64,000 nt of DNA, from contig NZ_CP113060.1 of assembly GCF_026625725.1 (NCBI RefSeq), positions 620,001-684,000 of the forward strand, read 5' to 3'. Every line of letters starts with the position of its first letter. The stretch's first letter is position 1. Positions 20,978 through 29,817 of the stretch are shown here, piece by piece. Below the pieces are notes generated by a model, which made no database searches, was not told the DNA's origin, and saw only the letters and a program-made list of their open reading frames with translations. Both the position numbers and the translations under genes were made by a program. This stretch comes from Pseudomonas sp. SL4(2022) (GTDB lineage: Bacteria > Pseudomonadota > Gammaproteobacteria > Pseudomonadales > Pseudomonadaceae).

Positions 20978-22603
20978 ATGCGCACAGTGCCGGCCTCAGA
21001 TTACAACCATACTCCCCCTAAGCTCCCCACATTTGCTGAGCTTGCCAATTTCGCTCACAGCGAACTGCACGCTCTTGCATATCGAATTGCACAACTCCAT
21101 CAGCGCCGTATTGCTCAGCTCACTCCAACCGACCTAGCAGGCTACGTGAGAGAGGAGCATCAATATGGTGTGCATTTTCCTGCAAACAATAAATTGAGCC
21201 TCAATGGCCTCAGTGAACGCTTACAGGATGTGGCTTTTTGGCGGCGAATCATAAACAAGAACGCAGATGCATCACGCGAACGACAGGAGGTTCTGTCTGG
21301 AAAAGTGGGGAGCCTCGGCCAGAAATACTGCTCAGACGCAACACTTCGAATGCTGGAGGAGCGCGAAGAGCTAGCCAATAGAAAATTTTATATGCGTTCT
21401 AAAGCGCATCAGTCTGTGCCAGCCATGAGTCTCAACGAGATAAAGCACTCAAGAAACAATAAAAAATACTTATTGGCACTCGCTCTTTTAGAAATATCAA
21501 AGTTAAAAGCATTCAAAGCGTTCTTCCTAACAATTACATGCCCTGAAAGACCCAGCACAGTTAAAGCTCACAGCGAAATAGCTACTTCTGAAGGCGCTTA
21601 TGACGGCGCGTACAGATTCCTCGAAGAATTCTGGAAATCTCTCAATTCGTATCTGCGAGGCAAATTCAAACTACAAGTTGATTACTTCGGATTTCGCGCT
21701 ACAGAAGTCCACACAGATGGATGCCCTCACTACCACATAATTCTATTTTGCAAGCCGGAAATGGAACCATTTTTGCGAAAAAAAATTGCCAAATTATTCA
21801 ATACTGATCCACTGCGGCCTTCAGAATATTTTAGTAGTTTTGAGCAGGAAATAATCAAAGAATTCGACACTGACAACTACAATGAGAGAGCGCTTCTTAA
21901 CTACGCACTAAAGCTATTCTTTGACGACAACCAGTCGGAACCAGAAATACAACAAGAACGTAACGAAAGAAGAAGACGTTCAAAATACGCAATTAAGTCA
22001 TCGCGTAAACGATGCGTCCAGCCTTTTGGCGTGGAAGGAATCCAGCTGAAAATGGATATGGCCAAAAAATCAACACGAGATAACGCAGCGGATGAGGAAC
22101 TGAAAAATATCGGACGCAAGCTCATCGTTGATCGCCATAACCCACAGCATAATGAGATTCGCTTAGCTGCGGTGGTTAGGTTTATCCAAGACGATGCGCC
22201 GCGTATTGAGTTTACGTGGTCAAGTAGGGAAAACAAATATGGGGAAGCCACTAGGAAGGTCACGGGCATTCGTTTGTTACCCGTGAACCTTACATCCAGC
22301 TTACCCAGTGCCACTCAATTTCCTGCAAATACGTTAACAACCGGGACAAATAGAGTGTGGCAAAAAAACTCATCGTCCCGTAAGGCTACTCGTACGGATA
22401 GACATAAACCAAGAAACATGCGAGTTACGCATAATACTTCTAGATATAGAGGGACTTACATCTCTAGAAGAAAACTCTCGTCGCAATCAGTCTTTTCACT
22501 GATTCACCGACGGTTTCGCATTCGATCATGGAGCTCACCAGTAACTCAGCCGCACTCACGGGCCCCACCATTGCTGAAAACCCGACTATCGCTGGCGGGC
22601 TAA
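20978..22603 (+). CDS. P2 gpA-like HUH replication endonuclease
   Basis: A 541-residue protein resembling phage P2 replication protein A. The upstream domain has FWRRIINKNADASRERQEV and KYCSDATLRMLEER, both characteristic of gpA relatives. The core has motif FFLTITCPERPS near residue 181, the HUH metal site in HTDGCPHYHIILF near 245, and a tyrosine segment ALLNYALKLFF near 305. Such proteins nick one strand to start rolling-circle replication. The basic C-terminus is likely DNA-binding. On an island it could copy the excised circle. Only one tyrosine is obvious in the active-site helix, whereas P2 gpA uses two. Confidence 0.8.
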   Translation: MRTVPASDYNHTPPKLPTFAELANFAHSELHALAYRIAQLHQRRIAQLTPTDLAGYVREEHQYGVHFPANNKLSLNGLSERLQDVAFWRRIINKNADASRERQEVLSGKVGSLGQKYCSDATLRMLEEREELANRKFYMRSKAHQSVPAMSLNEIKHSRNNKKYLLALALLEISKLKAFKAFFLTITCPERPSTVKAHSEIATSEGAYDGAYRFLEEFWKSLNSYLRGKFKLQVDYFGFRATEVHTDGCPHYHIILFCKPEMEPFLRKKIAKLFNTDPLRPSEYFSSFEQEIIKEFDTDNYNERALLNYALKLFFDDNQSEPEIQQERNERRRRSKYAIKSSRKRCVQPFGVEGIQLKMDMAKKSTRDNAADEELKNIGRKLIVDRHNPQHNEIRLAAVVRFIQDDAPRIEFTWSSRENKYGEATRKVTGIRLLPVNLTSSLPSATQFPANTLTTGTNRVWQKNSSSRKATRTDRHKPRNMRVTHNTSRYRGTYISRRKLSSQSVFSLIHRRFRIRSWSSPVTQPHSRAPPLLKTRLSLAG

Positions 22604-22731
22604 ATAGCGCTACTCCTCGACGACTCAATTTTAATAAATCTGGAGTAGGGTTCAGTCATAGCCGCTGATCAAAATGGCATCTGAGCGGCGTTACTCCTGG
22701 CCACCTCAATGCCTAGTTGATCATGTCGTGA

Positions 22732-22880
22732 GTTCGCAAGCTTTGAGTGTGGATCCGCATTCCACTTCTGCGAATTCACTCTTGTATGATGCGAATCCGC
22801 TCTCAATAAGTGTGAATCCAATGCATATCACTCTCCGGCATTGCGAATTCACTCTCTGACATAGTGAATTCGCATTCACA
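22732..22880. repeat. Cluster of GCGAATTCACT-type repeats (candidate ori/oriT)
   Basis: Within about 150 bases there are several copies, in both orientations and with small changes, of GCGAATTCACTC (for example 22770-22781 and 22843-22854) and the palindrome-like GTGAATTCGCATTCAC (22864-22879), plus GTGGATCCGCATTCCAC (22749-22765). An AT-rich stretch follows at 22887-22930. It lies between the HUH replication gene and mobC, where an origin of replication or of transfer would be expected. The rest of the 22604-23072 gap holds no gene I can support. Confidence 0.7.
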
Positions 22881-23072
22881 CCCAGCAAACTATTAGTTAT
22901 ACATCGATCTTATTTTATAAAATCTCGCCCCGCACTATTGTTTTGCTTGAAGCTCATCATTAATCATATGCATATAGCGCTAAATAATAGCCAGTTGTGT
23001 CTATGGCAGACAATTAGCTACTCACAGCCCTTCGGGTGTTGCGTCAATAATAAAATTAATAGTTGGGTGCTT

Positions 23073-23366
23073 ATGAATAACAACAAGAACAAAGCAAACA
23101 GAATAACAATCAGGTTAAGTAACGATGAATTCCAGACGTTGAGCGCAAAGCTCGATCTCTCCGGGTACAGAAAGGTCAGTGCCTTTGTCCGTGACTACCT
23201 GATTACCTGCGAGCCGAAGGTCAAACAGGTAGTGAGGATGGATGTAATCGAAGTACAAAGGGAGCTGATGAACCTAGCCTCGATGATCAACGCCGCCAAG
23301 AGCCGCGACGAGCTAATGGATCAAGTTAAGAAAGTCTCGAGCGTAAGCCTGGGAGGTGCCAGATGA
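23073..23366 (+). CDS. MobC-like relaxosome accessory protein
   Basis: A 97-residue protein with a ribbon-helix-helix-like start (ITIRLSNDEFQTLSAKLDLSGYRKVSAFVRDYL) and the C-terminal MobC-like helix LMNLASMINAAKSRDELMDQV. It probably binds oriT and helps the relaxase. The ATG at 23073 fits the conserved N-terminus; an in-frame reading from 22938 adds residues of no apparent family. It overlaps the relaxase by ATGA. Confidence 0.85.
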   Translation: MNNNKNKANRITIRLSNDEFQTLSAKLDLSGYRKVSAFVRDYLITCEPKVKQVVRMDVIEVQRELMNLASMINAAKSRDELMDQVKKVSSVSLGGAR

Positions 23367-24508
23367 TTGGCAAGATCTTCCCCAAGAGCTCAGGAAGCTT
23401 TAAAAATCGGCTGCGTTACATCTTTGGCTGCAGTAAGCACGACCATGAAATCAGCCTCATCAAAACCATGGACAGCAACTGTATGTCCCGTGACCCACTA
23501 CCAGGCATCCTTTCAGGTAGTGAGGACGCGTTGAAGGCGCTGATCCAAGAGTTCGATCAAATCGAGGCGTTCAGAAAACTATCACTCGACTCCGACAAGC
23601 CCATCAAGCCTGTTTACCACGCAATTCTCTCACTACGTCCCGGCGAAACCCTTGCGGACGAGCAATGGCAGATTGCGATCCGGAAGTATCTGGCTGACCT
23701 GGGGTTTGGTGAGACCACGAAGTACGTGGCTGTCATGCACCGCGACAAGGATCACGAACACGTCCATATAGTTGCTAACAGGATCAGATTCGAAGAAAGC
23801 TTACCGATGGTAAAGGACAGCAACGAACGCTTAGTCAGCCTCAACAGCGTCAGCGAGATTGAAGACATGCTGGGCTTGGTAAAAGCACCTCAACCATCGA
23901 AGACCTGGGGCACGAACATCACCCATGCTGAGCTACAGGCTTCAATCAGGGCCGATGAGATGCCGCTCAAGTATCGGTTGATTGCGAAGATTGCAGGGGC
24001 AATCGAAGCAACTCGCGATACTGATGGCGACATGTTCGATTTCGTGAGGTTACTCAGGAGGCAACAGGTATACCTGCACCTCACTCTAAGCGACAAAGGA
24101 CAGCCCCAAGGAGTGGCTTACGAGCTCAACGGAAAGGTCATCAGCGGCAGGAAGTTAAAAAGATCACGATTGACTTGGCAAAAACTAATAAAACAAGAAG
24201 GTATTCATTATGACCCAGAAACTATTTCTGACCTTCAGATTGAAATTGCAAGAAGAGATCAGGAAGAGCGCAATCGATTCCTCCGCGTTTACTACTATGA
24301 ATTCATCCGTAAGAACCAAAAGCTCTACATCAGGTTTACGGCAGAGCAAATCAAAGTCATCCGGATGATCGAGGAGATACTAAAGTTGTTGAGCGTTATT
24401 TTCGGTGGAGAATTTACCGCTAGACGCTGTGAACCGGTGAGATTTTTTATTGACTACGACATAAGTAAATCACTGGACTTCCAGCGACAAACAGAGCTAA
24501 CGTTGTGA
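23363..24508 (+). CDS. MobP-type relaxase
   Basis: A 381-residue Relaxase/Mobilization-domain protein. The metal-binding motif HRDKDHEHVHI begins near residue 126 and the N-terminal RLRYIFG tyrosine near 20 is a candidate nicking residue. The C-terminal region (about 250-340) is charged and helical. It nicks oriT to start transfer, with MobC encoded directly upstream. There are no transfer-channel genes nearby, so a helper conjugation system is needed. Confidence 0.88.
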   Translation: MIGKIFPKSSGSFKNRLRYIFGCSKHDHEISLIKTMDSNCMSRDPLPGILSGSEDALKALIQEFDQIEAFRKLSLDSDKPIKPVYHAILSLRPGETLADEQWQIAIRKYLADLGFGETTKYVAVMHRDKDHEHVHIVANRIRFEESLPMVKDSNERLVSLNSVSEIEDMLGLVKAPQPSKTWGTNITHAELQASIRADEMPLKYRLIAKIAGAIEATRDTDGDMFDFVRLLRRQQVYLHLTLSDKGQPQGVAYELNGKVISGRKLKRSRLTWQKLIKQEGIHYDPETISDLQIEIARRDQEERNRFLRVYYYEFIRKNQKLYIRFTAEQIKVIRMIEEILKLLSVIFGGEFTARRCEPVRFFIDYDISKSLDFQRQTELTL

Positions 24509-24552
24509 ACAATTCGAGGGAACAAAATCCTCCCGTTAAATGGAAAATAACA

Positions 24553-24840
24553 ATGAATAACCAGCACTTTCAAGAAGCCAGTTTTATTCCTATTTTCAAC
24601 GGTGTGAGAGTGGATGGTGATGCTTTCTTCGTTGACGATAATAACCGTGACCTGGAAAAGCGGCTTAGCACCACCATAAGCGAGGCGTACTTTCATCAAG
24701 GTAAGTTATGGGTCATGTCGGATTTTCTTGGCCCTTTTATTATCGGCACCCTCTACGACGACAACCCTTCCACGCATCTGAAGGGGCTTTCGCACGTGCT
24801 GGCCGCCGCCTTCATAGACGAGCGATATTCATGCGAGTGA
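24553..24840 (+). CDS. Hypothetical protein
   Basis: A 95-residue unrecognised protein; a GTG at 24505 overlapping the relaxase stop would give 111 residues. It is soluble-looking, with the segments FNGVRVDGDAFFVDDNNRDL and LSHVLAAAFIDERYSCE. Its end overlaps the next gene by 10 bases, so the two are probably co-translated with the mobilization genes. Confidence 0.6.
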   Translation: MNNQHFQEASFIPIFNGVRVDGDAFFVDDNNRDLEKRLSTTISEAYFHQGKLWVMSDFLGPFIIGTLYDDNPSTHLKGLSHVLAAAFIDERYSCE

Positions 24841-25280
24841 ACTGGATGGTGCCTGTACGCGGACTGGCTCAACTGGCTGTAAGAATGGCAAGGCTGGTAT
24901 GGATGCCAATCGAGATCGCAATAGCAATACCCCTTGTCCCCCTGATGTACCTGCTGGTGCTAATAGCTACAGGCTTCGAAGTCACATGCCGAAAAGTGAG
25001 GAGACTGTTTGTGGTTGCCGATCTTGCGTTGACCGACACGATGTTCGATGAGTTTGGTCATGTTTGGGCTAACGTCGAGGGCGAGGACAGCTTTGTCATT
25101 AACAAGTACACCAGCCTACGACTTGTCGATGAAGGCCTTGTCATCGAACTGGTGCATGATAAGAGCCGATATCTTGCCCCACATGTCGAGCATGACCACG
25201 CTCCTAAAGCTCTAGCTAAAGTTCTTGCAGATATTATTCTTATGCAAGATATCGCCAATATCAAACCAGTGAAATATTAG
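24831..25280 (+). CDS. Hypothetical membrane-anchored protein
   Basis: A 149-residue unrecognised protein with one or two hydrophobic helices near residues 24-47 (IEIAIAIPLVPLMYLLVLIA) and a soluble C-terminal part. The ATG at 24831 is chosen because the longer frame from 24708 runs through the preceding gene. It closes the mob gene cluster. Confidence 0.6.
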   Translation: MRVNWMVPVRGLAQLAVRMARLVWMPIEIAIAIPLVPLMYLLVLIATGFEVTCRKVRRLFVVADLALTDTMFDEFGHVWANVEGEDSFVINKYTSLRLVDEGLVIELVHDKSRYLAPHVEHDHAPKALAKVLADIILMQDIANIKPVKY

Positions 25281-25447
25281 CTCTAAATGCAAATAAGCCA
25301 GCGTTGCTCGAATACGACTAAGCTAGCCGCTGCGCGAACTATCAACATTTAAGCAATCTAACAACCCCCTTCGTGCAATTAACTAATACAACTTACATAT
25401 TTATCTGCATTCAATATACTTGAGCCATACAAGTAAGGAATGCATAT

Positions 25448-26383
25448 ATGAGCAAATTGCTTGCAGTTATCTTTGTAACAATAGCGCTTTTGCTTTCGAG
25501 CGTAACTGCAATTTCGGTCGCTCTAGCAATTTACGATCTTATTGAAGACCCTCGACTTGCCCTACTCTTTGCATCCGCCGCCGTTCTGTTAGATATCTTC
25601 AAATATCTCGCATGGCCTGTAGCAGTTCGAGTGTTAACTGGCCCTCGCTCTCTCCTGATGATGTGCTGTGCAGTGATGCTTTCGGCAGTCAGCGCCTGGG
25701 CCACATATGACCGTCTGCTTTCCTCAATCAGTAATAGTCGCGTGACGCACGATGTTCTGAACAAAGACCGTGCAGCCGTACTAAACCAGCAGGCTCTAAA
25801 AAACTCATCATTGATAGAGTCGCTAGATATCCAACTCGAAGAAGCCTCATCGCAGGCAAACCTTCTCCGCTCACGTGGAATGGTGTCTAAGGCCCTGGAG
25901 CTCGAGGAATCAGTAGCAGCTCGTGTAGCCCAGCAACGTACTGAAGCCCTAGATGCAATCAACACAGCATCCTTGGAGCTCACCCGCATTAAGTCGACGC
26001 AGGTAAAGGCTGCAGGCGTCACCCCAGCGCTCATCCAAATCTTGTGCCTGAGCTTTGCGCTCTGCCTTGAGATCGTGCCAGCCCTAGCCCTGTCCAGCGT
26101 CCGCTGCAACAGGGTTGTCGATAACCAAGAAGTCAAAACAACTATAAAAACCGCGACAACCACAATTACTGAAGAAATCGCTGAAACCCCAATTGAGGGC
26201 AACTCAGAAATCTTGAAGAACCTTGTTGAAACCGCGAAATCGATAACACCTGGAACGCCCATAAAGCTCAAGGAATTCGCAAAGAAAAGCCGCATCGGAA
26301 ATCTTCGCGCCGGACGAATTTTTCGTGAAGCTGAAAAACTAGGTCATGTAAGAAAAACTTCAATTGGTTACGTTTCCGTGTGA
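25448..26383 (+). CDS. Membrane protein with coiled coil and winged-helix-like tail
   Basis: A 311-residue unrecognised protein. Three hydrophobic helices occupy residues 1-90, then a long polar helical segment (about 110-180, rich in A, E, S and Q) likely forms a coiled coil, a fourth helix lies near 195-215 (LIQILCLSFALCLEIVPALAL), and the last 60 residues (LKEFAKKSRIGNLRAGRIFREAEKLGHVRK) look like a small winged-helix DNA-binding unit. AAGGAA lies before the start. Such a layout is seen in proteins carried by plasmids and integrative elements; the role is unknown. Confidence 0.7.
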   Translation: MSKLLAVIFVTIALLLSSVTAISVALAIYDLIEDPRLALLFASAAVLLDIFKYLAWPVAVRVLTGPRSLLMMCCAVMLSAVSAWATYDRLLSSISNSRVTHDVLNKDRAAVLNQQALKNSSLIESLDIQLEEASSQANLLRSRGMVSKALELEESVAARVAQQRTEALDAINTASLELTRIKSTQVKAAGVTPALIQILCLSFALCLEIVPALALSSVRCNRVVDNQEVKTTIKTATTTITEEIAETPIEGNSEILKNLVETAKSITPGTPIKLKEFAKKSRIGNLRAGRIFREAEKLGHVRKTSIGYVSV

Positions 26384-26446
26384 GTAGAAACTCTTGCAAT
26401 TAAATTTTCTCGCAATAAGAATTAAGGCCATAGCTAAGGAACGAAA

Positions 26447-26974
26447 ATGATAAAGTTCAAAACCACTGCCGCTATATTTATTATAGGCGTGCTTGCCTCA
26501 AAGTTTTTTGCAGGCGCGTATGAGCCCCCAATATTTAATCGTTTCGCGGGAGAAATAAGAGAGGTTAGTAACTTCGTAGGGCCGAAAGCCGGAATTGGAA
26601 TCCAATTCGAGATTTTTAACCAATTCTACGCGGGAAATGAAATCAGATTTATTGAGTTCGATTTTCTAGGCAACCCGGAATCGCTTAAAAAATTTGGCGC
26701 CCCGGAAAGTAGAGTTTCTTGCAGTATAGATAAAATATATCTGATGAAGGGATTTGGCAAATCAATGTATTTTGACTTATCCGGTGATCATTACATGTGC
26801 ACAGGATTGAAAATAAATGCACAGGATGGTGATGGTCGTATCGCAGTTCAATTCCAAGGCAATGGAAAGGTCTTGTACACCGAAGCCGGACGAAACAATT
26901 CTCGCGGCTTTATCGTCGGACTAATGCAAGGTATAAGATATTCAAACTGGACTCGCAGCGCTGGGGGCGTATGA
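26447..26974 (+). CDS. Hypothetical secreted or anchored protein
   Basis: A 175-residue unrecognised protein with an N-terminal hydrophobic segment (TTAAIFIIGVLASKFFAGAY), probably a signal peptide or anchor. The rest is beta-rich with two cysteines (VSCSIDK and YMCTGLK) that could form a disulfide. AAGGAA precedes the ATG by 6 bases. It overlaps the following membrane-protein gene by 4 bases. Confidence 0.65.
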   Translation: MIKFKTTAAIFIIGVLASKFFAGAYEPPIFNRFAGEIREVSNFVGPKAGIGIQFEIFNQFYAGNEIRFIEFDFLGNPESLKKFGAPESRVSCSIDKIYLMKGFGKSMYFDLSGDHYMCTGLKINAQDGDGRIAVQFQGNGKVLYTEAGRNNSRGFIVGLMQGIRYSNWTRSAGGV

Positions 26975-27318
26975 TGAAAAAGCATGCAGAAGCAATATGG
27001 ACACTTTTCTCGCTTATTATTTTCCCGACTGCGTTTCTCGTCTCCCCACTTATTAGCCACTTGGGATTTAGTCAGACACTCGACTTTACTTATGGTTTTA
27101 TAAGCGGCCACACATGGGAATTGGTTAGCACTATTATACATATACCCGTAGGTATTGTGGCCTACCTTATGCCGAACGACATTGGTTACTTTGTATCGGC
27201 TTTTCTATTTATTTTCATGCAGGCTGGAGTATTCGTTATCTACTTGTTTTTTGCCATAACGATCCCACCAGAGTTCCTTGCTTCACCGCATTCTAAACAA
27301 CCAGTACAGTCTGAATAG
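26971..27318 (+). CDS. Hypothetical small membrane protein
   Basis: A 115-residue unrecognised protein with three predicted membrane helices (about 8-27, 45-65 and 72-95). It is translationally coupled to the preceding secreted-protein gene, so the two may work together at the inner membrane. Confidence 0.65.
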   Translation: MMKKHAEAIWTLFSLIIFPTAFLVSPLISHLGFSQTLDFTYGFISGHTWELVSTIIHIPVGIVAYLMPNDIGYFVSAFLFIFMQAGVFVIYLFFAITIPPEFLASPHSKQPVQSE

Positions 27319-27364
27319 CAAAGGGCCAAAGGGGCTCTTACAAATCAAATGAAGCCTTGTAAGA

Positions 27365-27718
27365 ATGAAGATATCAGAAATGACTACGACGGATCGCGAT
27401 GACTACATCTGTCGTCAAAGCGCGGCAGTTCTCCGCGCGGCAGGCTACAAAATGCCCGAGCGTGCGGCTCTTGACTATCTTTTCGAGATCGACGAAGTCC
27501 CGAGCTACCGTTTTGACGTGTTGCAATGCGTGTTCAATTGCGTCTCGTACACGCTCGAACACAAGCGCAACGACACAGCAATCAAGGAAGCTTTCGAGAA
27601 CATGCTTATCGAATGTGATGCAATGAATGTAGATCGTCTGACTGATGAACTGTTCAAGATTGCCGAGGATTCAAACCAGAATTTACTCACCCCTATAATC
27701 GGGAGCGATCATGTCTGA
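27365..27718 (+). CDS. Hypothetical protein, first of a three-gene set
   Basis: A 117-residue unrecognised acidic helical protein (contains YICRQSAAVLRAAGYKMPER). It starts a run of three overlapping genes: 8 bases overlap with the next gene, which in turn overlaps the third by 4. No motif suggests a function. Confidence 0.6.
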   Translation: MKISEMTTTDRDDYICRQSAAVLRAAGYKMPERAALDYLFEIDEVPSYRFDVLQCVFNCVSYTLEHKRNDTAIKEAFENMLIECDAMNVDRLTDELFKIAEDSNQNLLTPIIGSDHV

Positions 27719-28064
27719 TCAAGATGATTTAGACGATAAAGTCTATTACTTGGAGTCGACTCCCTACCAGAGCCCTATAGACATTAGGCAGATAGATATC
27801 GACACGAATCTAAACAACCTTGTTATATTTGGCAAGAGAATAGAATTCAACCCCAATAACGAATTTCACCATATCGTTAGTGAAGTCGGTTACCACCTAT
27901 ATCTACGAGTGATAGAAATTGCTACGGCTGAGCAAGCCGACAATATCTCAAGATGCCTTCCGGTTGCACAGGTTGCATTGAACGTTAAGAACCGCGCGCT
28001 AGAGCTATTTGCTGACAATAACTTTATGAACGGGTTGAAGCTTGAAGACGAACTTGGACTATGA
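27711..28064 (+). CDS. Hypothetical protein, second of a three-gene set
   Basis: A 117-residue unrecognised acidic protein. GGGAG lies 6 bases before the ATG, inside the previous gene. Its C-terminus MNGLKLEDELGL resembles LHGLRLEHELGL at the end of the next gene, suggesting the two are distant paralogues or share a C-terminal recognition tail. Confidence 0.6.
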   Translation: MSDQDDLDDKVYYLESTPYQSPIDIRQIDIDTNLNNLVIFGKRIEFNPNNEFHHIVSEVGYHLYLRVIEIATAEQADNISRCLPVAQVALNVKNRALELFADNNFMNGLKLEDELGL

Positions 28065-28309
28065 AAGCGAACGTATATTCTGAAGCCATTCAGGTTCTTG
28101 GGATTTGGAAGCTGTGTGAATTTGATTGCCTCATCGGACTCCACGGTATCGATCTATTTCATTTCGCGCTGCGGCTCTGCATTCAAGAAATCGCTCCGAA
28201 CCCATTGGACTCCTTCACACGGGACGACCTGGTGAAACGGCTTTATCACTACTACCTAGACGTTCAAACCCTGCACGGTTTAAGGCTAGAGCACGAGCTT
28301 GGCCTCTGA
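28061..28309 (+). CDS. Hypothetical protein, third of a three-gene set
   Basis: An 82-residue unrecognised helical protein overlapping the previous gene by ATGA and sharing its GL(K/R)LE(D/H)ELGL tail. The function is unknown. Confidence 0.6.
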   Translation: MKANVYSEAIQVLGIWKLCEFDCLIGLHGIDLFHFALRLCIQEIAPNPLDSFTRDDLVKRLYHYYLDVQTLHGLRLEHELGL

Positions 28310-28397
28310 TTCCTTCTTCCCGGGCTTCTGGTAGTCATTTCAGATACCCGGTAGTGCACGCCAAGAAACTTTAAGATTGGAACCGCAGCAGCTCCGG

Positions 28398-28706
28398 TTA
28401 CTTATCCAATGCCGCACTATCTATATAGGCCAGCACTTTCTTTCGAAGTTTAAGGTCTAGCTTATGAAACTTTACTAGCAGCTCCGCCTCTTCATCTTCT
28501 TTTGCGTAAAAAAAAGCTGAGGGGAATCCGAGCTCATCGGCCAGCCGCTCTATGAGCTCTAGATCAGGTACCCGCTTCGCCAGCTCGTATCGGTTCATTC
28601 TCGCGCTGGCGGAAGCAGGGTCGATTCCGATCCTTATCCCAAGGAGCTCTTGCGAGAGCCCTGACTGAACACGCGCCTGCTTGATTCTCTTAGATAAGGT
28701 AGACAT
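28398..28706 (-). CDS. XRE-family HTH regulator
   Basis: A 102-residue regulator with an N-terminal helix-turn-helix (RIKQARVQSGLSQELLGIRIG...RMNRYELAKRVPDLELIERLA). The C-terminal 30 residues are charged and may dimerise. It faces a 29-bp perfect palindrome about 50 bases upstream of its start, the likely operator for itself and the divergent transcript. Confidence 0.88.
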   Translation of the reverse strand: MSTLSKRIKQARVQSGLSQELLGIRIGIDPASASARMNRYELAKRVPDLELIERLADELGFPSAFFYAKEDEEAELLVKFHKLDLKLRKKVLAYIDSAALDK

Positions 28707-28755
28707 TTCGATTTTCAGATACTTGAAAGTCGAAATCGTCCCGGTTTATGCTTCT

Positions 28756-28784
28756 TCAAATACTACCAATTTGGTAGTATTTGA
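28756..28784. promoter_or_regulatory. Palindromic operator candidate for XRE regulator
   Basis: A perfect inverted repeat with 14-base arms around one central base; the inner part reads CTACCAATTTGGTAG. It lies in the divergent region between the XRE gene and 28815/28977, the usual place for a repressor site. Confidence 0.75.
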
Positions 28785-28814
28785 GAGATCGTAGGGGGAG
28801 CGCTTCGTAAAGAC

Positions 28815-28943
28815 ATGCAACAGTTGGCTCTCGCAACAGAAATCACCTTTGGCATTCCGTTTTTCCGTGAAAGTAAGGAAGCCGTTCTTCCACTTTCCGA
28901 AAATCAGAGCCAATTAGTTTTGTGCCCCCTGCAGAGAAGGTAG
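28815..28943 (+). CDS. Possible 42-residue small ORF
   Basis: An ATG-started frame of 43 codons including stop (begins MQQLALATEITFGIPFFRES) 30 bases after the XRE operator palindrome. A GGGGGAG motif sits about 14 bases before the ATG, farther than ideal. It is too short to judge by codon use; it may be a small protein or a leader. Confidence 0.35.
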   Translation: MQQLALATEITFGIPFFRESKEAVLPLSENQSQLVLCPLQRR

Positions 28944-28976
28944 CTGGACGACCGGTAAATAAAAAGGAAAGCATCA

Positions 28977-29411
28977 ATGAAGCAAATTCTACTTGCAGCA
29001 GCCATTTTAGGAATCGGTGGCTGCTCTGCTATTGGTATTGCGCCAGAAGCTTCGATGCAAGGCACCTGGGTAGGGAATATTGGCTGCGAGTCCAACGGCA
29101 TGGAAAGCCAGGACATTACCTTCCGCTTTCGTAACGGCAAGTACAGTGGCTCGTTCTACGGAACAGCCGAGAACAACATCATAGAAGGCGGTAGACGCGG
29201 TTGGATGCGCTATATCGTTGAGGGCTCATCTTTCCTCGGCCAAGTAACGGTAAAACCCAAGCAAATTCTAGAACGTCAGGGGAATTACTACGCAATGAAT
29301 TTTGTTGCGACAAAAGTTGGGGAAAACAAGATGCTTACCAAATTCTGTGGCAGAGAAATTATGTTCACACGCATATCTGCTGCAGATCCTGTGAAGAAAG
29401 CGCAGAACTAA
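28977..29411 (+). CDS. Hypothetical lipoprotein
   Basis: A 144-residue protein with a lipoprotein signal (ILLAAAILGIGGC, Cys near residue 16) and a beta-rich mature part containing MQGTWVGNIGC and YSGSFYGTAENN, suggestive of a small beta-barrel or lipocalin-like fold. It is divergent from the XRE regulator gene and may be under its control. Confidence 0.7.
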   Translation: MKQILLAAAILGIGGCSAIGIAPEASMQGTWVGNIGCESNGMESQDITFRFRNGKYSGSFYGTAENNIIEGGRRGWMRYIVEGSSFLGQVTVKPKQILERQGNYYAMNFVATKVGENKMLTKFCGREIMFTRISAADPVKKAQN

Positions 29412-29526
29412 TATCTTGCTGCTCCAAGCGCAGATGTAGAACTCCCGCTCTATTATATTTAACCTAATAGGTTAAACCGCCGTGATAGCTATCCGCTACG
29501 GCGGCCAACCAACATGGATTAGTCAT

Positions 29527-29817
29527 ATGTCAAAGAAAAAAGTTTATTTCGATGCAGTAGCCACTTTCTTGACTGATAGCTATAAAGAAAATCCCACTGA
29601 CACGAAAGTTACGTGCAGCATAATAATTGACAAGCTCCACTTTGATGATGTCATTTTAAATCATGATGCTTATGAATACTTGAAAATCACAGAAGCAAAA
29701 TCCAAGAACAGATTTTGGTTTCTGAAAAGCGGTAAAAAAATAATTCTTACTGGACTTCAGACCGAAAATGGCGAAATCAACGCACCCGAAAAAAATCATC
29801 AGACTGGTTTTATCTAA
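29527..29817 (+). CDS. Hypothetical protein with a likely -1 frameshift extension
   Basis: A 96-residue unrecognised protein in the zero frame (starts MSKKKVYFDAVATFLTDSY). Near its end is the heptamer A AAA AAT at 29790-29796. Stepping back one base there continues the reading into a hydrophobic, plausible sequence ending at 30032. The start at 29527 lacks a strong ribosome site. Confidence 0.5.
   Translation: MSKKKVYFDAVATFLTDSYKENPTDTKVTCSIIIDKLHFDDVILNHDAYEYLKITEAKSKNRFWFLKSGKKIILTGLQTENGEINAPEKNHQTGFI

Noticed and set aside
22732..22880. CRISPR array
   Set aside because: The repeats are short, unevenly spaced, in both directions and not separated by uniform spacers; no cas genes are nearby.
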